Shown: one piece after another, positions 44,449 through 52,473 of the stretch | Layout of the letters: every line of letters begins with the position of its first letter | Numbering within the stretch: the first letter of the stretch is position 1 | DNA from: Peptoniphilus sp. GNH | GTDB taxonomy: Bacteria > Bacillota > Clostridia > Tissierellales > Peptoniphilaceae | Reading direction: 5' to 3' | DNA: 64,000 bases | Assembly (NCBI GenBank): GCA_021307325.1 | Contig: CP089931.1 | Coordinates: 1,795,442 to 1,859,441, forward strand | Position numbers and translations under genes: made by a program | The notes under the pieces: model-generated | Database searches by the model: none | What the model saw: the letters and a program-made list of their open reading frames with translations, nothing else | Told to the model about the DNA's origin: nothing

Positions 44449-46283
44449 TGAAGGTTTTAGGACTTACAAGTCAACAAGAAGTTTATATTGGCTCAAGTGA
44501 TAGAAATTTTAGGATAAGTGAATTTTTAGTTGTAGAAGATAGGGTTCATGGAGATATCCTTGGTGAAGTTGTGGAAGCTAAGACCTATAACCGCTATTTG
44601 CCGCTAGATTTTTCGGGAGACTTTATAGATGATGATGTTTTAAAAAGTCTTTCTGGTCTTGGTTTTGATGTGGATGAGGATACTATTTTTGTGGCAAGAC
44701 TTAGATTTTTCAAAGAGGCCATGTATCCCATATTGACAGGAAGTAATGTAAGACTGCCAGATTTTGAAGAGGTAAAGAAAATTCTTTTAAAGACTGATCC
44801 GGCCAAGGGATTGGTTTTGGGAGTTGTAAAAAACACAGATGACTTGTATAAGCAAGCAGAAGATAAGTACAAAAATCTAGTCAAGATTTTTGATGACGAA
44901 AATATAAAAAAACAAAACGACCTGCCTTATGTCTTTGATTATAAGGGGCTACATGAGTATCCTCATATAGGAGTCTTTGGAGGATCTGGTTCGGGTAAGT
45001 CTTTTGGACTTAGGGTTTTGCTTGAAGAAATCATGAAAAAAAAGCTGCCGACAGTGGTTTTGGATCCTCATTTTGAAATGGATTTTGAAGATACTACAGA
45101 AGATGAAATATCTTTTGATGGACTCTTTAAAAAATTGCAAATAGGAAACAATGTGGGCATAGATTTTAAGACGATAAATTCATATGATTTCAAGGTGCTA
45201 GTAGGGGCTATTGCTCCCATTACAGAATCCATGGAAAATGTTGTCGATTTGGTATTTCAAAATTTCATGACAGAGCAGAGCCTATCTACACTTTTGGGAG
45301 ATTTGATTGAAGGCTTGGCACTCGGTGGAGAAGAAGCCATAAAGAAAAAGCTAAACGAAGAAGGCTTGGGAGCAGAAGAGCAACAAAATTGGCTAAGAAG
45401 GCTCAAGGTTTTTAACAAATACGGCAAGAGCTTAAACATTAATTCAGTAAAGGGAGTGATGTGGAGATTTAATGCTCTAAGGAGAGAGGGAGTATTTAAT
45501 AATGGAATCGAACTCTTGCAAGAAGAGCTAAAGTCTGGCAGAGTTTGTGTCATTCAAGGCTCTCTTAGAACTATTCAAGTCTTCTCAACCTACCTTTTGA
45601 CAACTCTCTACAAAAAGAGAAGGGCCTACAAGGATGCTCAATTTAGAGGTGAGGCTGAGGACTTTTTCCCGCCATTTTTTATAGTAACTGATGAGGCCCA
45701 TAATTTTGCCCCCAAAGGATACGAATCTCCGTCTGGTAGAATAATAAAAGAAATTGCGCAAGAAGGAAGAAAATATGGTGTATTCTTGGTCTTGGCAACT
45801 CAAAGGCCAACTCTTTTAAATGAAACAGTCACAGCCCAATTAAATTCAAAATTCATCTTTAGGACTGTAAGAGCTTCTGACATAGACACAATAAGAGAGG
45901 AAACAGATTTGTCTTCTGATGAAGCAAAGAGATTGCCGTATTTGAGTTCGGGAGATGTTTTTATATCATCTTCTCAGCTTGGAAGGACTAGTTTTGTTAG
46001 AATAAGAGCAGCATCGACCAAATCTCCCCACAAGGACAATCCTTTTGACGAATTGGAAGAAAGGCTTAGCCAATCAAATGAAGAATTTTACAAAATATTT
46101 AAGCAATATTTGCCTTTTAATGAATTAAGAGATGGTTTGATGGTTGCCCAAAGACTTTCAAGAGGGGAAGAAACTTACAGTCAGGAAGAGATTTTGGTAA
46201 AGGTCAAGTCGCTTTATGAAGCTGGGTATATAGACAAGGAAGAAAATCCGATTTTTGGAACAAGTTATAAGGAATTAGATTAA
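44445..46283 (+). CDS. herA: HerA-like DNA translocase ATPase
   Basis: A 612-residue HerA/FtsK-superfamily ATPase. A short N-terminal barrel (HAS-like, about 1-115) is followed by the RecA-like core with Walker A GGSGSGKSFG (about 180-189), Walker B FFIVTDEAHNFAP (about 405-417) and a sensor glutamine in LATQRP, and an arginine-rich C-terminal part. HerA forms hexameric rings that pump DNA through the associated NurA nuclease. It overlaps nurA by 4 nt and the lipid kinase gene by 1 nt. A general repair role is the default; an anti-phage role is known for other HerA pairs but has no support here. Confidence 0.9.
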   Translation: MMKVLGLTSQQEVYIGSSDRNFRISEFLVVEDRVHGDILGEVVEAKTYNRYLPLDFSGDFIDDDVLKSLSGLGFDVDEDTIFVARLRFFKEAMYPILTGSNVRLPDFEEVKKILLKTDPAKGLVLGVVKNTDDLYKQAEDKYKNLVKIFDDENIKKQNDLPYVFDYKGLHEYPHIGVFGGSGSGKSFGLRVLLEEIMKKKLPTVVLDPHFEMDFEDTTEDEISFDGLFKKLQIGNNVGIDFKTINSYDFKVLVGAIAPITESMENVVDLVFQNFMTEQSLSTLLGDLIEGLALGGEEAIKKKLNEEGLGAEEQQNWLRRLKVFNKYGKSLNINSVKGVMWRFNALRREGVFNNGIELLQEELKSGRVCVIQGSLRTIQVFSTYLLTTLYKKRRAYKDAQFRGEAEDFFPPFFIVTDEAHNFAPKGYESPSGRIIKEIAQEGRKYGVFLVLATQRPTLLNETVTAQLNSKFIFRTVRASDIDTIREETDLSSDEAKRLPYLSSGDVFISSSQLGRTSFVRIRAASTKSPHKDNPFDELEERLSQSNEEFYKIFKQYLPFNELRDGLMVAQRLSRGEETYSQEEILVKVKSLYEAGYIDKEENPIFGTSYKELD

Positions 46284-47188
46284 TGAATTTTAAAAAAATC
46301 CTCCTGGTTTTTTCGACTAAAGCAGGAAGTTATGATAAGAAATTAGAAAAAAAGATTGTTGAAAGATTTAAGCAAGAAGGATTAATAGACAAGTTAGAGC
46401 TTATAAGAACAAATAGAAAGGGTCACATAGTAGATGTGGTAGGCCAATTCGCAAAAAAATATGACAAAGAAGGGCTTGTCTATATAGCAGGAGGGGATGG
46501 GTCTATTTCAGAAGCGGCCAATGCTATAAGGGGGAGTCAAACCTGCCTAGGTATTATTGCCATGGGAACAGGTAATGATTTTGCAAAAAGTATAGCCTAT
46601 AATTGGGATGATATGCTAGAACATATTTGTAATCCCTCAATAAGAAAAATAGACCTTATGGATATAAATGATTCCACATCACTTAATGTCTGCTCCTTTG
46701 GTTTGGACACGCTTGTTTTGAAAAACACCTTGGATATCTTAGAAAAGCATAAATTTTTAGGAAAGAGGGCCTACTTATTTGGCATCCTAAAGACTCTTTT
46801 AAAGATTCCTGGATACAAGCTCAGATACCGCTTCATAGACGATAAAGACCAGGAAGTCATAGGAGAGGGCGAATATATGCTTATGGCTATATGTAATGGC
46901 TCCTATTATGGTTCGGGATTTAATCAATCGCCTAAGTCCAATCTAGAAGATGGCATCTTTGAGCTTGTACTTGTAAAAAAATTTTCGCTTCCTAAAATAG
47001 CAAGGCTTCTGCCCAAGTACAAAAAAGGAAAGCATCTCGGCGAAGAAGGAGTTTATATCTTTAGAGCTAAAAAGGCGGAATTCAAATTTGAAAGGCCTAT
47101 TTTGGGAAACATAGACGGAAATCTTTTAGAAGCTGACGAATTTATACTTAAGGGTCACAGTCAAATAAACTTGGCTTTTTATGAATAA
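46283..47188 (+). CDS. Diacylglycerol/lipid kinase family protein (DgkB/YegS-like)
   Basis: A 301-residue DAGK-catalytic-domain protein. Motifs are VYIAGGDGSISEAANAI (GGDG nucleotide loop, about 72-88) and IIAMGTGNDFAKS (about 97-109), with a C-terminal beta-sandwich ending in the GNIDGN...EADEF stretch. Soluble DgkB recycles diacylglycerol to phosphatidic acid, notably after lipoteichoic acid synthesis. YegS-type enzymes have other lipid substrates, so the exact substrate is open. It starts 1 nt inside herA and is the last gene of this operon. Confidence 0.9.
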   Translation: MNFKKILLVFSTKAGSYDKKLEKKIVERFKQEGLIDKLELIRTNRKGHIVDVVGQFAKKYDKEGLVYIAGGDGSISEAANAIRGSQTCLGIIAMGTGNDFAKSIAYNWDDMLEHICNPSIRKIDLMDINDSTSLNVCSFGLDTLVLKNTLDILEKHKFLGKRAYLFGILKTLLKIPGYKLRYRFIDDKDQEVIGEGEYMLMAICNGSYYGSGFNQSPKSNLEDGIFELVLVKKFSLPKIARLLPKYKKGKHLGEEGVYIFRAKKAEFKFERPILGNIDGNLLEADEFILKGHSQINLAFYE

Positions 47189-47370
47189 TAGGATTGGAAA
47201 TAAAATAAAAAATATATATTTTGTGAGAGTAAAATATGTTCTAGCCCTTGATAGCAAATATTTTATAACTCGCTTACAATTATTTTCTGCCTGCAATTAG
47301 TTGAGTGAAAGAAAAAATTTCTAGCTTTGATTTTATTAAAGACTAAAACTAAGAATTATTATATAAATTA

Positions 47371-47411
47371 AAAAAGAAGACGGACTTTGAAGTGCCGCCT
47401 TCTTTTTTATT
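47371..47411. terminator. Bidirectional terminator between convergent genes
   Basis: Arms AAAAAAGAAGACGG and CCGCCTTCTTTTTT around a small inner hairpin (about 47371-47384 with 47395-47408, one mismatch). It serves the lipid kinase operon and the minus-strand reductase gene. Confidence 0.8.
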
Positions 47412-47429
47412 ATAGATTTTGATTAAATT

Positions 47430-49331
47430 TTACTTAGCTTCTTTTGCAGCAGTTTCTCCTGCAATTCTACCAAATACATGGATGTCAACTAGAGCGTTTC
47501 CGCCAAGTCTGTTCTTTCCATGGATACCACCAGTAACTTCTCCAGCAGCTAAAAGACCTGGGATAGTCTTACCGTCTTTATCAAGAACGTGGCAAGTTAG
47601 GTCGATTTCAAGTCCGCCCATTGTATGGTGAACAGTAGGCACTCTTGGAGATGCAAAGAAAGGAGCCTTGTCCATTGGTTTTCCAAAAAGTGTTCTGCCA
47701 AAATCAGCATCTTTTCCAGACTTAACATAAGAATTGAATTTGTCATTAGTTTCTTTTAAAACAGCAGGATCAATACTCAATTGTTTAGCTAAATCTTCGA
47801 TAGTATCTGCTCTGAAAATTATTTTCTTTTCAACTAGTTCATCAATTTTGTTGCCCCAAATATTTTCGCCTTTGTCGTTTACTTCAAGTTCGTTGTTGCC
47901 ACATGAAATAACATAGGAGAAAGCATCAGTTTGTGCAAGAAGGGCAGCTGTCATTTCATCACGACGACCGTCTTCAGCCATAAATCTCTTGCCTTCTTTG
48001 TTGATTTGATAGTAATTTTCTACACCTGATCCTCCTATCCATCCATTAAGAGATCCATTTTCTGGATTGCCTAGAGGAAGACATTGGATAAATTCCATAC
48101 CGATTGTATTGGCACCAGCAGCTTCTCCCATCTTGATACCATCACCCGTAACAGAAGGAGCATTTGTAGTTGGAAGAGAGTCTATCAAGGCTTTATTATA
48201 GATTTGTCTCATTTCCTTATTGCCTGCAAAACCACCTGTTGCAAGTACAACTGCTTTTGCTTTTACAGTCATAGGAGCGCCTTCAGAGCTTCCCTTTATG
48301 CCAGTTACTTTTCCATTTTCTATTATAAGTTCTTCTGCAGGAGAATTTAAAAGAATTTCAACACCTGCTTTTTCAGCGGCATTTTTGCCTGCCAAGATGT
48401 AATCTTGTCCTGCTGAATTTATAGGAAGATGGGCTCTAGGCCACAGTCCTCCAGGAACGGTTGTGATTTCATTTTTCCATTGAACGCCGTTTTTTTCCAT
48501 CCAAACTGATGTTGGAAGAGCTTCGTCTGCAAGTTTTTCGATAAATTCAAGTTTGCCGGCATAATCTCCACCGTCATAAGTTTGAAGTTTATGTAGAGTT
48601 ACTGAATCAAATAGATGATCCTTTGGTCCCTTATTATATTCATCAAGTTCAGCCTTTAAAGTTTCCATGAGTTTTTTATGTTCTTCAGACTTAGCTTCTT
48701 TTGTTGTAAGGGCCATAATTTTTTCCATAGCTGCATCATCAGCTGGTGGAAGAGATTTTTGTCTTTCTGGATCGGCTGCATTGTAAGGTCCGCCTGCTCT
48801 TACAGTATTGCCACCAAGTGCTGGAGCCTTTTCAACAAGTAGAACCTTGGCACCATTTTGTGCTGCTGAAATAGCTGCTGATAGACCTGCACCGCCGCCA
48901 CCTACTACTACAACATCAACTTCCTTTTCAACTGGTTCAGCCTTTGAAACTTTTTTAGCCTTTAACATGGACTTATCGCCACCAGCATCTTTTAGAGCCT
49001 TTTCAATAGCTGTGAATATAGCTGTCGAAGTAGCGGTTGCACCTGAAATAGATTCTACATCCAAACTTTGACCTTCTACGATTTTTGCAGGTATTTGTTC
49101 AAGAGCAACTGAACCTATACCATCAGTTTCACTATTTTCTAAAACTTCAATTTTTTCGATTGCGAAATCAGACATAGTAACCTTGAGTTTGATATCCCCG
49201 CCATAACTAGCCTCTGTAACTTCATACTCTCCAGCTTTAAAAGATCCCCTGCTTGAATCATTTTTTCCGCATCCTGTCATTAAAAGAACAAGGGAGAGGA
49301 AGATAAGGAGAAATAAATTTTTCTTTTTCAT
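47430..49331 (-). CDS. Flavinylated lipoprotein reductase (FMN-binding plus fumarate-reductase-like flavoprotein)
   Basis: A 633-residue exported flavoprotein. The lipobox LLMTGC puts the acylated cysteine at residue 21, so it is anchored on the outer membrane face. An FMN-binding domain (about 38-117) carries SGATATST, whose threonine is the site for covalent FMN attachment by ApbE. Next is a FAD_binding_2 flavoprotein fold (about 135-630) with the dinucleotide motif VVVVGGGGAGLSAA, HHTMGGLEID and the C-terminal AAGEVTGGIHG...GRIAG typical of flavocytochrome c-like reductases. Homologs reduce fumarate, urocanate, methacrylate or other enoates; the substrate here is unknown. It is a stand-alone gene with its own promoter and a cre-like box. 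Confidence 0.92.
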   Translation of the reverse strand: MKKKNLFLLIFLSLVLLMTGCGKNDSSRGSFKAGEYEVTEASYGGDIKLKVTMSDFAIEKIEVLENSETDGIGSVALEQIPAKIVEGQSLDVESISGATATSTAIFTAIEKALKDAGGDKSMLKAKKVSKAEPVEKEVDVVVVGGGGAGLSAAISAAQNGAKVLLVEKAPALGGNTVRAGGPYNAADPERQKSLPPADDAAMEKIMALTTKEAKSEEHKKLMETLKAELDEYNKGPKDHLFDSVTLHKLQTYDGGDYAGKLEFIEKLADEALPTSVWMEKNGVQWKNEITTVPGGLWPRAHLPINSAGQDYILAGKNAAEKAGVEILLNSPAEELIIENGKVTGIKGSSEGAPMTVKAKAVVLATGGFAGNKEMRQIYNKALIDSLPTTNAPSVTGDGIKMGEAAGANTIGMEFIQCLPLGNPENGSLNGWIGGSGVENYYQINKEGKRFMAEDGRRDEMTAALLAQTDAFSYVISCGNNELEVNDKGENIWGNKIDELVEKKIIFRADTIEDLAKQLSIDPAVLKETNDKFNSYVKSGKDADFGRTLFGKPMDKAPFFASPRVPTVHHTMGGLEIDLTCHVLDKDGKTIPGLLAAGEVTGGIHGKNRLGGNALVDIHVFGRIAGETAAKEAK

Positions 49332-49373
49332 GATACCTCCTAAAAATAATATAAAATATTTGATTACACATTT

Positions 49374-49402
49374 ATTTTAACAAAATTATATAAGCATAAC
49401 AA
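49374..49402 (-). promoter_or_regulatory. Promoter of the flavinylated reductase gene
   Basis: On the minus strand TTGTTA (49402-49397), 17-nt spacer, TAAAAT (49379-49374), about 43 nt before the ATG, which has TAGGAGG upstream. Confidence 0.5.
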
Positions 49403-49403
49403 G

Positions 49404-49417
49404 GGAAAACGCTATCA
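49404..49417. promoter_or_regulatory. cre-like (CcpA-type) site
   Basis: GGAAAACGCTATCA matches the classical cre consensus TGWAANCGNTNWCA at every position except the first. It lies just upstream of the -35 box of the reductase gene. Confidence 0.5.
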
Positions 49418-49566
49418 CAAACTATGTTCTTTTTACTTTGAAATGCCAGTGTATTAATTTTTTCAAGAAAAATATTTGAGATTTGTAGATTTTAGTTTAA
49501 AAAAGAAAAATAAATCAAAAAATCATGAGAAATTAAATAAATATTTGCATAAATGTCAAAATAAAC

Positions 49567-49595
49567 TTGAATTAATAGCACTTAGATGTAATAAT
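49567..49595 (+). promoter_or_regulatory. Possible promoter of divIC
   Basis: TTGAAT (49567-49572), 17-nt spacer, AATAAT (49590-49595) with TG just upstream (TGTAATAAT). Confidence 0.4.
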
Positions 49596-49616
49596 TACTA
49601 TAAGTGAGGGATTGTT

Positions 49617-49937
49617 ATGGAAAATTCTAATAAAGAAAAAAGAAAAAGTAGAAAATTTAATATTTTTGTTCTATTGTTTGCCATAGTTGTAATTTATTCT
49701 ATTTTTTCTGGATTTAGGATGGTTTCCTTAAGAAATGAAAAGCTTAGACAGATTTCTGAGAATGAAAGAGTTATAAGCAATCTCAATTCTTCTATCGATG
49801 AGCTAAGAGATGAGATTGACAAATCTAAGACAGATGAGTTCATTGAGAAGGTGGCTAGGGAAGACCTTGGCATGGTAAGACCTCGTGAGATTATTTATGT
49901 TATTAAGGATCAAGAAGTCCCTGAAAAGAAAAATTAG
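49617..49937 (+). CDS. divIC: DivIC/FtsB-type septum formation initiator
   Basis: A 106-residue bitopic protein: a basic cytoplasmic N-terminus (KEKRKSRKF), one transmembrane helix (about 13-33) and an extracellular coiled coil (about 38-70), ending with the conserved VAREDLGMVRPREIIYV. This matches DivIC/FtsB, which forms a complex with FtsL and DivIB (FtsLBQ) to activate septal wall synthesis. The position immediately before an S1-domain gene and tilS is the same as divIC-yabR in B. subtilis, which supports the DivIC name. Start ATG 49617 follows GTGAGGGATTGTT. Confidence 0.9.
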   Translation: MENSNKEKRKSRKFNIFVLLFAIVVIYSIFSGFRMVSLRNEKLRQISENERVISNLNSSIDELRDEIDKSKTDEFIEKVAREDLGMVRPREIIYVIKDQEVPEKKN

Positions 49938-49952
49938 GAGGATGCTTTTTTA

Positions 49953-50333
49953 ATGGATTTAGCTGTGGGAGAAATTACCCAAGGTGTTGTAACTGGACTG
50001 GCGAAGTTTGGAGCTTTTGTTAAGATATCAGACGAGTTAAGTGGGCTTGTACATATTTCTGAACTTTCCAATTCTTATGTGAATCGAGTTGAGGATGTGC
50101 TTTCTGTCGGAGACAATGTTACTGTAAAAGTTTTGTCTAATGAAGATGGCAAACTCAATCTTTCAATAAAACAGGCTTTACCTGAAGAAGAGGTTGAGGT
50201 TTTCGAAAATGAACCTGAATTTGATGATGCTTTTGAGGCTAAATTGAAGAAATTTCTAAAGGTGAGCCAAGAAAAGTTGGAATCAAAAAGGTCAAGAGAA
50301 AATTTCAAATCTAATGGTTATAGAAAGAGATAA
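49953..50333 (+). CDS. S1 RNA-binding domain protein (YabR-like)
   Basis: A 126-residue protein with one S1 domain (about 3-72: GEITQGVVTGLAKFGAFVKI, LSGLVHISELS, VGDNVTVKVLS) and an acidic then basic tail (about 75-126). It resembles YabR, which lies at the same place in B. subtilis. S1 domains bind RNA; the specific target is unknown. The start is ATG 49953 with AGGAGG 10 nt upstream, a slightly long spacing. A strong hairpin begins at its stop codon. Confidence 0.88.
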   Translation: MDLAVGEITQGVVTGLAKFGAFVKISDELSGLVHISELSNSYVNRVEDVLSVGDNVTVKVLSNEDGKLNLSIKQALPEEEVEVFENEPEFDDAFEAKLKKFLKVSQEKLESKRSRENFKSNGYRKR

Positions 50334-50358
50334 GTGATAGGTAGGCTATCACTTTTTT
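50332..50358 (+). terminator. Intrinsic terminator between the S1 gene and tilS
   Basis: Perfect 9-bp stem AAGTGATAG (50332-50340) with CTATCACTT (50346-50354), 5-nt loop, T-run of six. The stem begins inside the stop codon of the S1 gene, and tilS starts 6 nt after the T-run. Confidence 0.85.
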
Positions 50359-50363
50359 AAATT

Positions 50364-51701
50364 ATGGATAAATTTTTAAAAAATGTTACAGACTACAAAT
50401 TAATAGAAAATGGGGACAAGGTATTTGCTTGTGTTTCTGGAGGGGCAGATTCGATTTTTATGCTAAATAAGCTCTATGATTTAAAAAAGAGCCTATCGTA
50501 TGACTTGTTTGTGCTTCATTTCAATCACAAGCTAAGAGATGAGGCAGATTCGGATGAAGCTTTTGTTAGGGACAGATGCAAAGAGTTGGGACTTGAATTT
50601 TATTCTAGCTCAGCTCTAGTAGGTGCTTATGCAAAAGAAAATAAAATCAGTGAGGAAGAAGCTGGCAGGCACTTGCGCTATAAATTTTTTTATGAGATGG
50701 CAGCAGCAGATGCGAAGATAGCCCTTGCCCACAATAGGGACGATCAAGCTGAAACTGTCCTTCAAAGAATAATAAGAGGTAGTGGCTTGGATGGCCTTGT
50801 GGGGATGGAGTTTAAGAAGGGAAGGATAATCCGCCCAATCTTAAATTTTTCTAGAAAGGAAATAGAGGACTATTTATCCGAAAATGGTCTTAGCTATGTC
50901 ATAGATAAGACTAATCTCCTACCTATATACGGGAGAAATAAGGTAAGACTAAAGGTTTTACCTATGCTAGAGGACTTGAATCCACAAGTAAAGGATGCTC
51001 TAGTTAGACTTTCTGAAAATGCAAGAGAAGATGTAAGGTTTTTGGATGCCTATTGCTTGAAACGATATGAGATTTTGCTGGATGCAGAAGGTCTAGATAC
51101 GAGTGAATTTTTGAAAGAAGACCTAAGCATACAAAGAAGAATCATAAAGCTTTATCTGAGTGATATTTTTAAAATCAAAGAGGGTTTTTACAAGATTCAT
51201 TACAATTTAATTTTAAAATTCATAAAAGAAGATGGACTTGGCAGTTTGGATTTACCGGCTGGCTTGAAACTTGTGAAATCCTACAAACATTTTTACTTTT
51301 CAAAAAAGAAAAGTGAAAAAAATTTTGATTTCGAAGAAATCTTTTTAAAAAATGGGCTCAACAAGACGGATCTTGGTAATTTTATTATTGAGGAAAAAAA
51401 TGGCACGCCATCGAAAGAGTCCATATTTATAGATAAAGACAAGATTTCCGGGGATTTGAGACTTAGAACCAGAAAAATAGGGGACAAGTTTTCGCCCTTG
51501 GGTCTTTGTGGTAGCAAAAAACTAAAAGATTTTTTTATAGACAAAAAAATTCCGAGAGAAGCAAGGAACAAGTGGCCACTTATATGCGATGAAAAGAAGA
51601 TAGTTTGGGTTGTCGGCCTTAGTATTTCTGATAGGGTTAAGCTAGATAAAAAAAGCAAAAATATATTAAACATAAGGAGAGATTATGAAAGAAAGCATTG
51701 A
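50364..51701 (+). CDS. tilS: tRNA(Ile)-lysidine synthase
   Basis: A 445-residue N-type ATP pyrophosphatase that puts lysine on C34 of the minor tRNA(Ile), allowing AUA decoding; essential in a genome that uses AUA as often as this one appears to. PP-loop SGGADS (about 26-31), the second motif ALAHNRDDQAETVLQRIIRGSG (about 120-141), the RPIL stretch, and the two C-terminal TilS domains (RTRKIGDKFSPLG...KKLKDFFIDKKIPREAR) are complete. No Shine-Dalgarno precedes ATG 50364; the hairpin of the upstream terminator ends just before it. It overlaps hpt by 17 nt. Confidence 0.95.
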   Translation: MDKFLKNVTDYKLIENGDKVFACVSGGADSIFMLNKLYDLKKSLSYDLFVLHFNHKLRDEADSDEAFVRDRCKELGLEFYSSSALVGAYAKENKISEEEAGRHLRYKFFYEMAAADAKIALAHNRDDQAETVLQRIIRGSGLDGLVGMEFKKGRIIRPILNFSRKEIEDYLSENGLSYVIDKTNLLPIYGRNKVRLKVLPMLEDLNPQVKDALVRLSENAREDVRFLDAYCLKRYEILLDAEGLDTSEFLKEDLSIQRRIIKLYLSDIFKIKEGFYKIHYNLILKFIKEDGLGSLDLPAGLKLVKSYKHFYFSKKKSEKNFDFEEIFLKNGLNKTDLGNFIIEEKNGTPSKESIFIDKDKISGDLRLRTRKIGDKFSPLGLCGSKKLKDFFIDKKIPREARNKWPLICDEKKIVWVVGLSISDRVKLDKKSKNILNIRRDYERKH

Positions 51702-52218
51702 AAGGATTCTATTTACAGAAGAAGAACTTGCTCAAAAGATTAGAGAAATGGGCAAAAGAATCACGGAAGATTATAAGGGCAAAAAACTCCTCTGCCTTGG
51801 CATCTTAAAGGGCAGTGTAGTCTTTATGTCAGAGCTTATTAAGCGCATAGACCTGCCTCTTGAGATTGACTTTATGGATGTGTCTTCTTATGTTGGGACT
51901 CAAAGTTCAGGAGAAGTTAGAATTTTAAAAGATTTAGACTATTCAGTGGCTGGCAAGGACATCCTAATAATCGAAGACATAATAGATACAGGTATCACTC
52001 TAAATTATCTTGTAAAACTCTTCAAGCATAGGAATGTGAACTCGGTACTAATTGCAACTCTTTTATCCAAGCCCAGAAGAAGAAAGATTGATGTAGATGT
52101 AAAATATGTGGGCTTTGATATTGAAGATCTTTTCGTAGTAGGCTATGGACTAGACTACAACGAACAATTCAGAAACTTGCCCTATATAGGAGTTTTAAAA
52201 GAAGAAGTTTACAAATAA
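51685..52218 (+). CDS. hpt: Hypoxanthine phosphoribosyltransferase
   Basis: A 177-residue purine salvage enzyme that makes IMP (or GMP) from hypoxanthine (or guanine) and PRPP. The PRPP-binding motif is DILIIEDIIDTGITL (about 92-106); others are LGILKGSVVFM and DFMDVSSY. Length is normal. tilS-hpt-ftsH is a conserved Firmicute order. The start lies 17 nt inside tilS, with AAGGAGAG upstream of the ATG. Confidence 0.97.
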   Translation: MKESIERILFTEEELAQKIREMGKRITEDYKGKKLLCLGILKGSVVFMSELIKRIDLPLEIDFMDVSSYVGTQSSGEVRILKDLDYSVAGKDILIIEDIIDTGITLNYLVKLFKHRNVNSVLIATLLSKPRRRKIDVDVKYVGFDIEDLFVVGYGLDYNEQFRNLPYIGVLKEEVYK

Positions 52219-52282
52219 ATTATAGAAAATTTTAAGAGGTAAAAGAAAATTTGCATCTTATAAAATGAAAAATAGAGTTTTA

Positions 52283-52318
52283 AAAATAGCGGCTACGAGG
52301 ACAGCTGCTATTTTTTTA
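52283..52318 (+). terminator. Intrinsic terminator after hpt
   Basis: Stem AATAGCGGC (52285-52293) with GCTGCTATT (52304-52312), one G-T pair, then a T-run of seven. This separates hpt from ftsH. Confidence 0.85.
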
Positions 52319-52431
52319 CCTTATTTCTTAGAAAATAAGAAGTTTAGATTTATAATTAAATTTGAAAAAACTAATTATCTAGACTAATAAAATTCAAATA
52401 AATAGGCTAGTATAAATAAACGGTTAATTTA

Positions 52432-52440
52432 TGGTATAAT
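52432..52440 (+). promoter_or_regulatory. Extended -10 promoter of ftsH
   Basis: TGGTATAAT (extended -10) ends 33 nt before the TTG start. No strong -35 seen. Confidence 0.5.
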
Positions 52441-52473
52441 AAGCTCTATGATAAAAGAAAAGGAGGAGTGCAT

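Noticed and set aside
43531..46283. NurA-HerA as an anti-phage defence system
   Set aside because: No SIR2, DUF4297 or other defence partner is present, and the genes are tightly embedded in a conserved housekeeping operon with normal codon use.
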